A stretch of 64,000 bases of DNA from contig NC_133121.1 of the NCBI RefSeq assembly GCF_033568475.1, positions 169,757,716 to 169,821,715 on the forward strand. Reading direction: 5' to 3'. Both the position numbers and the translations under genes were made by a program. Source of the DNA: Henckelia pumila. Lineage: Eukaryota; Streptophyta; Magnoliopsida; Lamiales; Gesneriaceae. The notes below the pieces were generated by a model, which searched no databases, was not told the DNA's origin, and worked only from the letters and a program-made list of their open reading frames with translations. Shown one piece after another: positions 33,692 through 44,507 of the stretch. Each line of letters opens with the position of its first letter. Within the stretch, counting starts at the first letter, position 1.

Positions 33692-35542
33692 TTATGCAGG
33701 GTATATCAAAGCAACTTTCTCCATGTTCCGCACTTCATTGCCAAAATAATGTTTCAACCTCTGCCCATTGACTTGGAATGTCTGACCATCTTGACAGCTC
33801 AGTTCAATGGCTCCATAGGAATGCACTTTCACCACGGTGAACGGACCAGACCATCTTGATTTCAACTTACCTGGAAATAAGCAGAGACGAGAGTTAAATA
33901 ATAATACATGTTGTCCAGGCTCGAACTCTTTCTTCAGTAATATTTTGTCATGCCACCTTTTGGTTTGTTCTTTGTAGAACTTGGCATTTTCGTAAGAATG
34001 ATTACGAAACTCCTCAATCTCATGCAACTGCAACAATCGCTCTTCTCCAGCAGCTTTCATATCAAAATTCAACTTTTTCACTGCCCAATACGCTCGATGC
34101 TCTAACTCCACTGGCAGATGGCATGCTTTACCAAAGACCAACCTGTATGGAGACATGCCAATAGGAGTTTTGAACGCGGTCCGTTATGCCCATAGTGCAT
34201 CATCTAATTTAATTGCCCAATCCTTCCGGTTCGTGTTGACAGTCTTTTCCAGAATTTTCTTAATTTCCCGGTTGGATATTTCAGCTTGCCCATTTGTTTG
34301 AGGATGGTATGCACATGTAACTTTATGCCTAACACCATATTTTGTCAGTAATGAATTAAAGATTTTATTGCAAAAATGCGTACCTTCATCACTGATTATA
34401 GCCCTTGGCGTTCCAAACCTCGTGAAAATATTTTTCTGCACAAACTGCACCACTACGCGATCATCATTAATGGAGGTGGCGATTGCTTCCACCCATTTCA
34501 AGACATAATCAACAGCCAATAAAATATAAGATTGACCAAAGGAGGGGGGAAACGGTCCCATAAAATCAATACCCCACACGTAAAATAATTCAACTTCTAA
34601 AATATTTGTAAGGGGTAATTCATGACGCCTAGATATATTTCCCATCCTTTGACATCTATCACATGATTTTACCAAGGTATAACTGTCTTTAAATAAAGTT
34701 TGCCAATAAAAACCAGACTGAAGTACCTTGGCGGCTGTCCGTGTGGCTCCAAAGTGACCACCATACGGTGCAGAATGACATTGTTCCAGAATTTCTTTGG
34801 ATTCAGCTTCATTTACACATCTCCTTATCACTTGGTCTGAACACTTCTTATAGACAAACGGATCATCCCACAAATAAAATTTGACATCATGGAAAAATTT
34901 CTTCCTTTGGTGATGATTAAGATCTGGAGGCAAAACACCACAAGAAAGAAAATTAGCAAAGTCAGCAAACCAAGGAAGTTTGTAATTTACCTCAAAAAGA
35001 TGCTCATCAGGAAATTGCTCCTTGATGCGTTCATGTTCAACTTTTCCTTCCAACTCCAAGCGAGACAGATGATCCGCTAATAAATTTTCACTCCCTTTCT
35101 TGTCTCTAATTTCGAAATCAAACTCTTGTAGTAAGAGTATCCACCGAATCAATCTCGGCTTGGCATCCTTCTTGGCAAAGAGATATCGAATAGCTGCATG
35201 GTCAGTGTAAACAATTACTCTAGAGCCAATGAGATATGACCTGAATTTTTCGAAGGAGAACACCACAGCCAACATCTCTTTTTCAGTAGTAGTGTAATTT
35301 TGTTGTGCTCCGTCAAGAGTGCGGCTGGCATAGTAAATTGCCCGAAACATCTTGTCCTTTCTTTGCCCCAAAACTGCTCCTACAGCATAATCGCTGGCAT
35401 CACACATTACTTCAAACGGCTCCTTCCAGTCAGGCACAATCATAATAGGCGCAGAAATTAATGCCTCCTTGATCTTTGTGAATGCCTGCAAACACGCATC
35501 ATCAAAAATAAAAGATGTATCTTTTTCTAATAAATTACACAA
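33692..35542 (-). pseudogene. RNase H-integrase of A
   Basis: From 35542 the frame reads RNase H ([55 protein letters not shown]) and then integrase. Integrase shows [17 protein letters not shown] and CDRCQRMG (zinc domain). The catalytic core has [19 protein letters not shown] and [11 protein letters not shown], which hold D, D and E. A stop near 34184 replaces a tyrosine-like position in ALWA-Y-RTAFKTP. The same frame continues from 34156 with [19 protein letters not shown] and [13 protein letters not shown] to 33692. The pol pieces overlap the RT frame by 16 bases in another phase, so one frameshift separates them. Confidence 0.95.
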
Positions 35543-38009
35543 AGCTTAGTAATTTTAGAAAAATCTCTAATAAAGCGACGATAAAACCCGGCGTGTCCCA
35601 AGAAACTTCTAATGGCTTTCACATTATTTGGCGGTGGAAGCTTTTCAATCGCAACCACTTTTGCTCGATCCACCTCAAGCCCATTAGATGACACTTTATG
35701 CCATAGTACGATTCCTTCTTGCACCATGAAGTGGCATTTTTCCCAGTTAAGCACTAGATTTTTCTCTTGACAACGCTGCAAAACAAGGGTCAGATTGTGC
35801 AAACAATGATCAAACGAAGACCCAAACACAGAAAAATCATCCATAAAAATTTCCATAACTTCTTCCACCATGTCAGAAAAAATGGCCATCATGCATCGCT
35901 GAAAAGTAGCCGGTGCATTACACAAACCAAATGGCATTTTTCTAAAAGCATAAGTACCATAGGGACATGTGAAAGTTGTTTTCTCTTGATCCTCTGGCAC
36001 TATAGCAATTTTATTGTAGCCAGAATAGCCATCTAAAAAACAATAATGCTTGTAACCTGCCAACCTGTCAAGCATTTGATCAATAAAAGGAAGAGGAAAA
36101 TGATCTTTTCTAGTAGCCTTATTCAACCTTCTATAATCAATACAAACTCTCCAACCAGTAACAGTACGAGTCGAGATCAACTCATTTTTCTCATTTTTAA
36201 CTACAGTCATACCTCCCTTTTTCGGCACTACCTGTACTGGCGACACCCAAGAACTGTCAGATATGGCATAAATAATACCAGCATTCAATAATTTCAAAAC
36301 CTCAGCTTTTACCACTTCTTTCATCGCAGGATTTAATCTCCTTTGATGATCAACATCGGGACTATATGACTCCTCCATTAAAATCTTATGCATGCAAATA
36401 TTGGTACTAATTCCCTTGATATCAGAAATTGACCAACCCAAAGCAGATCTAAATTTTCTCAAAACTCTTAATAATTTATCATTTTCATCATGAGTAAGAG
36501 AGGATGAAATAATTACCGGGTTAGTCGAATTTTCTCCCAAAAATGCATAACATAAATGACCAGGCAGTTCTTTCAATTCAAGAGTAGAAGAAACTGGTAC
36601 CTCTTTGCTGGCTTCCTCAGGCTCTGTTTCAATTTTGTCTTTGCCTTCTTTTTCCTTTGGCAAACTTTCAAGAGCAAGAATTTTCTCTCTAAGTTCCCAA
36701 TCATCACCATCCACTTGATTTATGGAATTAATCAAGCACCTAGCCAATGCGTCCTCCAACTCCATTCCTGCACAAAAATTATATTCATGAGAATCAGATG
36801 ACTCAATGCGATTACAAGAATATACCTCATCTTGGTATTTCATGGTTTTATAGATATTGAAGGTGACAGCATCACCACCAACTCGTAGAGTTAGTTCACC
36901 CTCCTGCACATCAATTAACGCTCTGCCAGTTGCCAAGAATGGTCTCCCCAAAATTAGAGGGACATCTTGATCTTCTTCCATGTCAAGCACTACAAAGTCA
37001 GCAGGAAAAATAAACTTATCTACTTTTACCAGTACATCTTCCACAACTCCTCTAGGATAAGTAAGAGAACGATCAGCCAACTGCAGAGTAATCGTGGTTG
37101 GTTTCACCTCGCCAAGCTCCAACGACCTGAAAATAGACAAAGGCATTAAATTAATACTTGCACCTAAATCACATAATGCCCTATTAACAGTCGCACCACC
37201 AATAATACGAGGAATAGTAAAACTCCCTGGATCTTTCAATTTTTGTGGCAGTTTCTTTTGTAGGATGGCGCTGCACTTCTCTGTTAACTTCACTATTTCA
37301 AACTTTTTAAGCTTTCTCTTCCTCGCCATCACATCCTTCATGAATTTAGCATAGTGCGGCATCTGCTCCAATGCATCAGCGAATGGAATATTAATATGAA
37401 TTTTCTTGAAGATGTCAAGAAACTTAGAAAACTTGTCATCCAACGCTTTCTTCTTGAACCGCTGAGGATATGGCAAAACAGCTTTTGGCACAGGAGATTT
37501 CTCAGGCACAACTGCAGACTTGTTGGAATTTTGGCTATCAGATTTTTCAGACTCTACCACAATCTCTTCAGCTTCCTCATCAACCACTGCCCTTGGGTTA
37601 TCAGTCCCGAGTTCTTTACCCCTTCTAAGCATGACAGCCTTGCACTGCTCCCTTGGATTAATCTCAGTATTGCTAGGAAACACACCTCTCTGCTGATTAT
37701 TCAATGCATTCGCCAGTTGACCAATTTGTGTTTCAAGATTTTTCATAGAAGTGCTCACATTGGTCAAGTGTGTCTCCATACTATCAAGCCTATTCTCATT
37801 CCTCTTAAATCTTGTGGATGATTCTGCAATGAAATTACTCACCAAATCTTCCAACGATGCCTTACCTTCACCATTCTGAGTATTGAACCCCGGTGGAGGA
37901 TTCAACACATTCTTATTGTTTGCATAGGAAAAGTTCTCATGATTACGCAAACTAGGATGATACTGAATGGGTACAGGATTACCTCGATAGTTGTTGTAAT
38001 TCCTGTTGT
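35527..38009 (-). pseudogene. Gag C-terminus, protease and reverse transcriptase of A
   Basis: The frame is open from the CACTA edge (38009) through 35527; the first methionine is at 37950. The gag C-terminal coiled region (SLEDLVSNFIAES, LETQIGQLANAL) is followed by an aspartic protease with ALCDLGASINLMPLSIF near residue 260. DLGAS instead of DTGA is usual for Athila. RT shows WVSPVQVVPKKGG, WRVCIDYRRLNKATRKDHFP, the catalytic MEIFMDDFSVFG near residue 700, and VKAIRSFLGHAGFYRRFI. WHKVSS replaces the usual GHKVSS. It stops at 35527 in a frameshift before RNase H. No gag start is attached because the CACTA element separates it from 43395-44385. Confidence 0.93.
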
Positions 38010-38250
38010 CACTAGTAGAATTTCTATCTTTTACTTCGGCACTTTTTACTTCGGCAATTAGTAATTACGAAGTAAAATATAACAATCAACTTCGGTAATA
38101 ACACGGACGAAGTAAAAGTGCACATTTTACTTCGGTACTTAAAAAACCCGGGCTTCACTAATAATTTTTGTAGCATTTTACTTCGGTATTTTATTTTTGC
38201 CGAAGTAAAAAGTAAAAAAATAAAAAATTTTATTATAAGGGCCGAAGTAA
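38010..38250 (+). repeat. Left subterminal repeats of CACTA-1
   Basis: About nine copies of TTTTACTTCGGYA or its complement (CCGAAGTAAAA) lie within 240 bp. Such subterminal repeats bind transposase in CACTA elements. Confidence 0.85.
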
Positions 38251-38329
38251 AAAAGAAGAATCAGATGAGGATCCCTTTCTTGAACCGGGATTTTATACGT
38301 ACCAAACTTTTCTTTCACTTTTAACACTG

Positions 38330-38680
38330 AGTAAAAAAAATAAAATAAATCCATCGCATATCTGCTCGCGATCCCCTTTCTCCTTCAACCAAGAGGCCGC
38401 TGATTTGCATCTCCAGCCTTCCACCACCGTCGTGAACCGCTCGCCAACGCCGTAATTCGAAAGCCCAAGGTCTGAATCCTTCTGTTTTGGTATCAATTTG
38501 GGTTTTTGGGGGTTTTGGAAGATGTTTTCCTTTTTTTACGTGAATCTGTATCCTCCTTCGTATCCTAACTACCCACCAAGCCCAGCACAGAGCCTTCCGG
38601 CGCCGGCTTTAACAGGCTACCTCCGCAGCAGATTTAGTCCCCAATCGGTTACCCTTTTTCAGGTATATATTACAAACTAT
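38330..38680 (+). promoter_or_regulatory. GC-rich leader-like segment of CACTA-1
   Basis: A GC-rich stretch (TCTCCTTCAACCAAGAGG, CCACCACCGTCGTGAACC, CCGGCGCCGGCTTTAACAGG) just inside the left end, with TTTTTCAGG near 38648 followed by AT-rich sequence. It resembles a 5' leader plus first exon of an expressed gene. The 68-aa frame at 38498-38704 (PPSYPNYPPSPAQ) is not recognised. Confidence 0.4.
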
Positions 38681-38704
38681 CATGTTTTTAGCTTTGCATC
38701 ATAA

Positions 38705-39349
38705 AATCTCCATCTCTTTTTAATTAAAAGATCTGCCCGATCATTCATATTTTTGTTTGTCTAGATCTCATATACATTTTCATGTTCTATATAGATGAAT
38801 TTGATAATTTTTGGTCTAATATTTTTAGAGTTGTGCGTGATTTTACATTTATTGATTAAGAAAAATATAGAAAAAGTAAAATTTAGAAAGAATTTCTAGT
38901 TTTATTTTTATTTAATAAATGTTTTGATGAGGTAAAAAAATTTGTTGGAAGCAGTCGAAATGTGGTAGATGGTAAACAAAAAAATAGATAAAATCTTACG
39001 TAAATTTAGAAAATAGATTGTATATTAAAGACCGAAGAAAAAAAAAAGAAATCATGTTTAAGACAAAAAAAGATATTTGTATCTTGCATAGCATAAAGCT
39101 CTTTTCTTTTTTCTTTTTATATTTTTGGAATAAATGCGTCCATTGTCAATTTTGGAGGCTCCAAAAGACCAAAACATGGAAAAATATGTGTGTATGTATA
39201 AGATATATATCTAGCTGTTTGGCCATTTGGGCCTATATAAAAGTCTGAGCAGATAGCATTTAGCATCTATAAAATTAATTATCTTTTCAAATGGATGAAG
39301 TAGATATATTATGTGTTCTTCCTGTGTGTAAATTAATACTTAGCTTTAA
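38705..39349 (+). other. AT-rich intron-like sequence in CACTA-1
   Basis: No gene is recognised. The sequence is AT-rich (TTTTATTTTTATTTAAT and similar), as expected for introns of captured genes or filler. Confidence 0.4.
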
Positions 39350-39960
39350 ATTTGAAAATGCCAGAGAGATACAGGCTAGTGGTCTAGCTATTTGGACCGA
39401 GACTTTCAAGTACTTTTTCGCTTACCAAGTTACTTGACTTGTGAGTATAACATATGATCATGTGATTGTTCCTGTGCATGTAGTATGGTGAAATTGCAGT
39501 AACTTTGATTCTTTGTGTCCTGAATATGCAGGAGAATTAGCGATTTGAATGGGGATGAGTCGATTTTTCCACTTCTAACTAATAACTCAATAGGGCTCGA
39601 CACGCTGTTAGTGTGATTCTTATAATTTTCTCTCCAGCCAAAATAATAATTTCTTGTGTGCAACTCATTGATTCTTAGAATGCAGGATTTTGAGGAGTTG
39701 CAACATTGTGGGGGAATTGCTGAATTATCTAGGGGAATTGAAAACACTGAAAGTTCTGTCAGTAGAATCCTTTCTTTCTTTTTGATGTTTCTGTTTGCTT
39801 GATTTCTCTTCTTAAATTCGTTGTAGTTGTAACTTGTAGCATGTCATCTTGAAATTCACATTTTACCCTTCTTACGCAGAGACCTGAGTTTCAACAAATT
39901 AAGTGGACCAATTCCTGATAGCTTTGATCTGACAAAAACCGATTATGTGTAAGAGTTTCT
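39350..39960 (+). pseudogene. Captured LRR receptor-like kinase fragment (subfamily VIII-2 type)
   Basis: Four short exons separated by AT-rich introns read EIQASGLA (39367), RISDLNGDESIFPLL (39535), ILRSCNIVGELLNYLGELK (39690) and DLSFNKLSGPIPDSF (39886). Their order and phrases match the extracellular leucine-rich repeats of plant LRR receptor kinases of subfamily VIII-2 (At1g53430-like), where each repeat is a separate small exon. Malectin and kinase domains are absent. Splice borders such as TGCAG are partly preserved, so it was copied from genomic DNA, not mRNA. It is a fragment with no complete frame. Confidence 0.88.
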
Positions 39961-40555
39961 AGTGCCAAAATTTCTTTTCTGTAATGTATTTATAAAAGAA
40001 CTATCGTCTGCTGTTGATAGAGTTAACTCCCATAGCTGACTTTGAGACGGCTTGCATTGTTGTTTAGTGTTAGAGTTGATAGTTATAAAGTATTCCATGG
40101 ATCTTCACTTAGCTTAGTTTCTTCTTAGTTCCTCCCTTAACCTCACGAGGTTTATTGGTGTGATATCACTATTTGTTATTCTTTAAGTTCATGGCAATCA
40201 TTTTATTCTAAATAATATTGTAACATAAATATGAAAAAAATACAGGTTTGATATCAAATTTATTTTTGTAGAATTTTAATATCTTTTTGATTTTTCCTAT
40301 TAAATGGTGTTTGACTTCTGTTTGAATTTCATAATAGATAACTTTTTTATTTCCATACAATATTAATTGACTACATAGTTGAAGATCAAATTTGTTAGTA
40401 GGTATTCAATTTTCGTTGTCATCTATATCAGTAGGTTGGATTGTTTATTTTTTTTTTTTTTAAATTTAAATTTCATTTTAAAAATGTAGAAGTTCACACT
40501 GTGGATGTTTAGATGTTGAAGGCAACCAAGCCATATATCTGTTTTTTTTTTTGTT
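39961..40555 (+). other. AT-rich spacer between captured genes in CACTA-1
   Basis: No gene is recognised. It includes T-runs and an acceptor-like TTTTGCAG at 40554-40561 ahead of the PP2A exon. Confidence 0.4.
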
Positions 40556-40561
40556 TTTGCA

Positions 40562-40690
40562 GAGGTTATAACTTCACCTGAATTTCATCCTTGTCATTGC
40601 AACATGTTAGCATATAGTAGTTCTAAGGGATCAATTCGTCTCATTGATCTGCAGTAATCTGCCCTGTGCGATTCACATTATAAAATGTAA
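40562..40690 (+). pseudogene. Captured exon of PP2A B55 regulatory subunit
   Basis: The exon reads [20 protein letters not shown] then [11 protein letters not shown], a stop, and SALCDSHYKM. It matches the WD-repeat segment EVITSAEFHP...SSKGTIRLCDMR.SALCD of the B55 subunit of protein phosphatase 2A. The TAG/TAA-type stop falls where arginine is expected. It is bounded by an acceptor TTTTTGCAG and a donor GTAAGTG (40687), so intron borders are retained. It is one exon of a gene with many. Confidence 0.9.
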
Positions 40691-41229
40691 GTGATGTGTT
40701 GTATTTCGGTATCCTAATTAATGATTTTGTACTTTATTAGTTGGACGGGTGGAAAGATCAAGTATATGCTAGTTCATAGATTGGGTGGTGCCCTTATTAA
40801 TCAGATTTTTGTTTTCCTATTTTTTCTCTAAAAAAATTCGCACTTCCAAATCACTTGAAGCTTTAGTTATATTTTATTTTGTGATGTTCTTGAAGATGTT
40901 ATGCCCGTTTGCACCCTCGTGCCATCAACTACATGAAGAAGAAATGTGGACACAACAACCAGGTATGGGGATGTGATTTTTAACTGACTCTTGTTTTGGT
41001 ACATTCAAATCTGTTCTTTATGGCGAATATGAACGAATCATGATTCTGTTAATTTATTTTAATTATGAGAAACAATGAGTTAAAAGAGAGTTTTATTTAG
41101 TTTTTTTTTCTTTTTCTACCTATGATATATATATTTATCATTATTCCATATTCATTAATTCTCAGCTTCTTTGATTTATACATACTATATTTTATTAATG
41201 CAATGAACGATGACATCAAATTGTTATTT
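40691..41229 (+). other. AT-rich spacer in CACTA-1
   Basis: No recognisable gene. A short open frame (40785-40976) is not conserved in any family I recognise. Confidence 0.4.
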
Positions 41230-41510
41230 TTTAGATTTTTTTTTCTCATTCCATTTGATAAAATTTCATATGGGATATCAACACCTCCTTATGTTCATAC
41301 TCTTAGTGTTCAATGGTTGAATGGGACGGAGTTTTTAGAATCTTACAGTATCAGGTTAGCTGATCCAATATTAACCAGTGAGATTCTTGTGCCTATTCCT
41401 GTTAGGATATGATGAAACTGGATGCGGATGAAAGAATACTTTTAAGAGGTTCAAGGGGCCTTCCCAATATCCATCATGTCAATGACACTACCATGGTAAG
41501 ATTTTGTCTA
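41230..41510 (+). pseudogene. Unrecognised captured coding segment in CACTA-1
   Basis: Two adjacent frames look protein-like in codon use: TPPYVHTLSVQWLNGTEF with SIRLADPILTSEILVP, ending at 41412, and MMKLDADERILLRGSRG with LPNIHHVNDTTM from 41409. They lie between the PP2A and KH fragments in the same orientation. I do not recognise the family. They may be exons of one further captured gene. Confidence 0.4.
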
Positions 41511-42160
41511 GTTTTAATGCAAGTAAAATATTTAGTTTGTATTTTAGTTTGTTTCTGCTGCTCTCCAGCCAATCTAAGTTCATGTAGTCGAACTGTAATG
41601 TTTCTTGTCATATATTTAAAGGGGTTAAATATGTGTGTCAAGTTCCTTGAATTCTTCCTCTAGTTTCTCTCAACCTGTGATAGTATCCTTTTTGACAGAA
41701 ATAATCCATAAAAAATGTAACCAACATATGAAAACATATCCTCACCTCTAATTACTTTTTTTTCTTTGGTTTCTTTTGTCAAATTATGTTAAATATATCA
41801 TGCGCCACAGATGAGAGTCTCGTTGTGGCTGGACTACAATATCTGTTGTGATTATGTGAACTAGCATATTGGCCTTATGGATATATTAAGGGGTAATTTA
41901 TAGATTACATGGTTATTTTAGCCATGCAATGCTTCGTCAAATTATTGGGATATGATCATTCTGATTTTTTGATTAAAACAGCATAAAAGGCATAAGAGAG
42001 GGAAAATTGTCAGTTTATGATATTATTCCTTCTTGATTATGTAATTTTTCACGAATTGGTGTTTGGTTTCCTGAAAAAGTGTGTGCCCTAATTTTTCGTT
42101 GAGCAAGCAGCACTACTACAGTCCTATCTTGGGCTTCTCGACTAAACTTGCCCTGATTTT
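41511..42160 (+). other. AT-rich spacer in CACTA-1
   Basis: No gene seen between the unrecognised segment and the KH fragment. Confidence 0.4.
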
Positions 42161-42540
42161 CCTTTATGATGAACGAGGTGGTACTCTATATTGCTTGTTA
42201 TTTGCAGATGAATTATCGGTATATGCTAGTTCCGATAAAAGGGTTGTTGATTTACAAGGAGAAGCTGTCAAAGTCCTAAAAGGCTTGGAAGCTGTGGTGG
42301 GTCACCTGATAAAGTTTTTGGTGGATCACACAGTTCTTCCTTTATTTGAGAAGAGTGTAAGTTCCTGGTATAGGTTTTTTGGTTTCATGTGATCATGAGA
42401 CTATCGTGAGAATGTTACTCCTTTTTGCAGTATAATGCTCCGGCGACGCAGGAACGACTAGACTTTCAGTGTATGGAGCAGATCATGGACTTGGAAGTTA
42501 GATCTGTCATGCATGTAGCTCCCAACAATATTATCTAATG
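42161..42540 (+). pseudogene. Captured KH-domain RNA-binding protein fragment
   Basis: One exon reads SSDKRVVDLQGEAVKVLKGL then EAVVGHLIKFLVDHTVLPLF (42229-42355). After a donor GTAAG and acceptor TTTTTGCAG a second reads YNAPATQERLDFQCMEQ and ends at a stop near 42538. The pattern EIQGEA.KVLKALEAVVGHLRKFLVDHSVLPLFE is that of plant KH-domain proteins of the HEN4/At4g18375-like group, downstream of a KH domain's central GxxG. The KH GxxG loop itself is not in the fragment. Confidence 0.75.
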
Positions 42541-42561
42541 TATGTCTGTTATGTAACTTGC

Positions 42562-42563
42562 TG

Positions 42564-42594
<31 letters not shown>

Positions 42595-42798
42595 ATTAAA
42601 GTTGGTCATATGCACGTTGGGATGCATAATACTTTTATTGATGGATATACTTTTGGATGGATAATTTATCAATCTTTTGTAGAAATACTCGTGGATGCAT
42701 AATTTTTTATTGATGGATGTACTTTTGGATGGATAGTTTATCAATCTAATTAGTGTATTTTACGTTTCAGATATATATATATATATATATATATTAAT
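42562..42798. repeat. Duplicated unit bounded by (AT)n runs in CACTA-1
   Basis: Two (AT)n tracts (42562-42588 and 42771-42795) enclose two ~40-bp direct copies of TTTATTGATGGATATACTTT-like sequence (from 42634 and 42707). It looks like replication-slippage or nested-duplication debris, non-coding. Confidence 0.75.
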
Positions 42799-42837
42799 GG
42801 TGTTATTGTATCTAATTAAAATTGTTTAATGTTGATT

Positions 42838-43394
42838 TAGTGATACATATATTTTTACTTCATCAATCAATGTAAAAGCCGAAGCCATATGTACTTTATT
42901 ACTTCGTCAATTAATGAAACTGCTGCAGTAAGGGCATGTTTTTACTTCGCCAAGTTACATAACATTTGAAGTTAAATAGAGCATTTACTTCATCACTCAA
43001 TGTAAATACCGAAGTCATATATGTTCTATTACTTCGTCGTTTAATGAATCAACGGAAGTCATATATGTTCTATTACTTCGTCACTTAAGAAAACTGCCGA
43101 AGTAAAATACGCGCATTTAATTCGTCAGTCAACGTAAATGGCGAAGTTATAGATGTTATATTACTTCGTCACATAATGTAAATGCTGAAGTAAAAGGCAT
43201 GCTTTTACTTCAGAACCGGTCCAATATTAAGCGAAGTAAAATGACACCCTATTACTTCGGTAATTTCATGCCTAATACTTCGGTTATTAAGCGAAGTAAA
43301 ATGGTACCTATTACTTCACGTGCATCTACTTCGGTACTTATCTATCTACGACTTCAGTTAATATGCGAAGTAAAAGGCATAAATTCTACTAGTG
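42838..43394 (-). repeat. Right subterminal repeats of CACTA-1
   Basis: About fifteen copies of TTACTTCG(T/G)CA and its complement alternate over 550 bp, ending at the terminal repeat. The unit matches the left subterminal repeats. Confidence 0.85.
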
Positions 43395-44385
43395 TGTTCA
43401 CATATTGAGCTTGCTCCACACTCTCAAATCCATCAGCAGAATTTACGGCAGTCGCCAGTGAAGCTGTCTCAGTAGAACTTTGATTTCCTTTGGTCAGTGC
43501 AGCCAACTGTGTAGAAATAGTAGCCATCTGAGCAGTCAAAGCAGTGAATGCATCAACCTCATGAATTCCAGCAGGCTTTCTTATTGCAGATCTCTCACTC
43601 GGCCACTGATAACTGTTAACAGTCATTTGCTCGAGCATCTCATAAGCTTGCTCAGGAAATTTAGAAAAAATTGAACCTCCAGCTGCAGCATCCACAGAAA
43701 TACGAGTTGGCCCATTCAAACCATTGTAGAATAATTCGATCTGTTCCCAATCCGGAAAATTATGGTTCGGACACTTCCTAAGCAATTCCTTGTATCGCTC
43801 CCAGGCTTCATACAATTGCTCAAAATCATGTTGTTTGAATGTAGTGATCTCTATTTTCAACTGAGCCGACTTAGCAGGAAGAAAGTACTTGGCCAGAAAT
43901 TTAGATGCCATGTCTTCCCATGTGGTGATACTCCCAAGAGGTAAAGACTGCAACCAACTACGAGCATTGTCCCTAAGAGAGAATGGGAACAATCGTAGTT
44001 TGATGGTGTCCTCAGTAACACCATGAATCTTCACCGTGTCAGCTATCTCCAGAAAAGTACGCAGGTGAAAATTTGGATCTTCTGTAGCTGCACCCCTGAA
44101 CTGATTCTGCTGCACCATATTAATCAGAGCTGGCTTCAACTCAAAATTATTTGCTGTGATATTCTGCCTAGCTATCCCAGAATAATGAGCATTGATCACC
44201 GGTCGAAAGTGATCTCTGATCGGCACCGGAGCATTATTGACAGCTCTTTCTCTTTCTCTTTCTTCAGCCATTAGTTGCAACTCTTCTCTTCTAGCCTTTC
44301 GCAATGCTTTAGCAGTTTTTTCGATTTCTGGATCAAATAATAGTGAGTCGTAACTTTGGCTCTTTCGCATAAACTGCATAGACAA
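43395..44385 (-). pseudogene. Gag N-terminal part of A
   Basis: The frame from ATG 44385 starts MSMQFMRKSQSYDSLLFDPE and continues with FELKPALINMVQQNQFRG and LRTFLEIADTVKIHGV. LRLFPFSLRDNARSWLQSL, WEDMASKFLAKYF and FKQHDFEQLYEAWERYKELL follow. This is the retrotrans-gag domain of Athila elements. It is intact to the CACTA-1 edge at 43394/43395; the rest of gag lies beyond CACTA-1 at 38009. It would form the virus-like particle. Confidence 0.93.
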
Positions 44386-44483
44386 GAAAGATTTAAAATT
44401 AGAACCAACAAAATAAAATAAAATTCTCTAAATCAAAATTAAGACTAATTAGCACAATTTAGTATAAATCAAATAAAATTCAT
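44386..44483 (-). other. Untranslated leader of A
   Basis: AT-rich, between primer-binding site and gag start; no coding frame. Confidence 0.6.
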
Positions 44484-44501
44484 TCCCCGGCAAAGGCGCC
44501 A
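44484..44501 (-). other. Primer-binding site of A (tRNA-Asp type)
   Basis: The minus strand reads TGGCGCCTTTGCCGGGGA, six bases from the LTR. It differs at one base from the tRNA-Asp-complementary pattern used by Athila/Tat elements. Confidence 0.94.
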
Positions 44502-44507
44502 AAAACT

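Larger units (their letters stand above)
38010..43394 (+). mobile_element. CACTA-1: non-autonomous CACTA transposon carrying host gene pieces, inserted in A gag
   Basis: The 5385-bp element begins CACTAGTAGAATTT and ends AAATTCTACTAGTG, a perfect 14-bp terminal inverted repeat of the CACTA type. It has a perfect 3-bp duplication TGT (38007-38009 and 43395-43397). Subterminal regions are full of ACTTCGG motifs. No transposase is seen. Between the ends lie exon-intron fragments of three recognisable genes (LRR receptor kinase, PP2A B55, KH protein) and one unrecognised segment, all on the plus strand. Confidence 0.96.
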
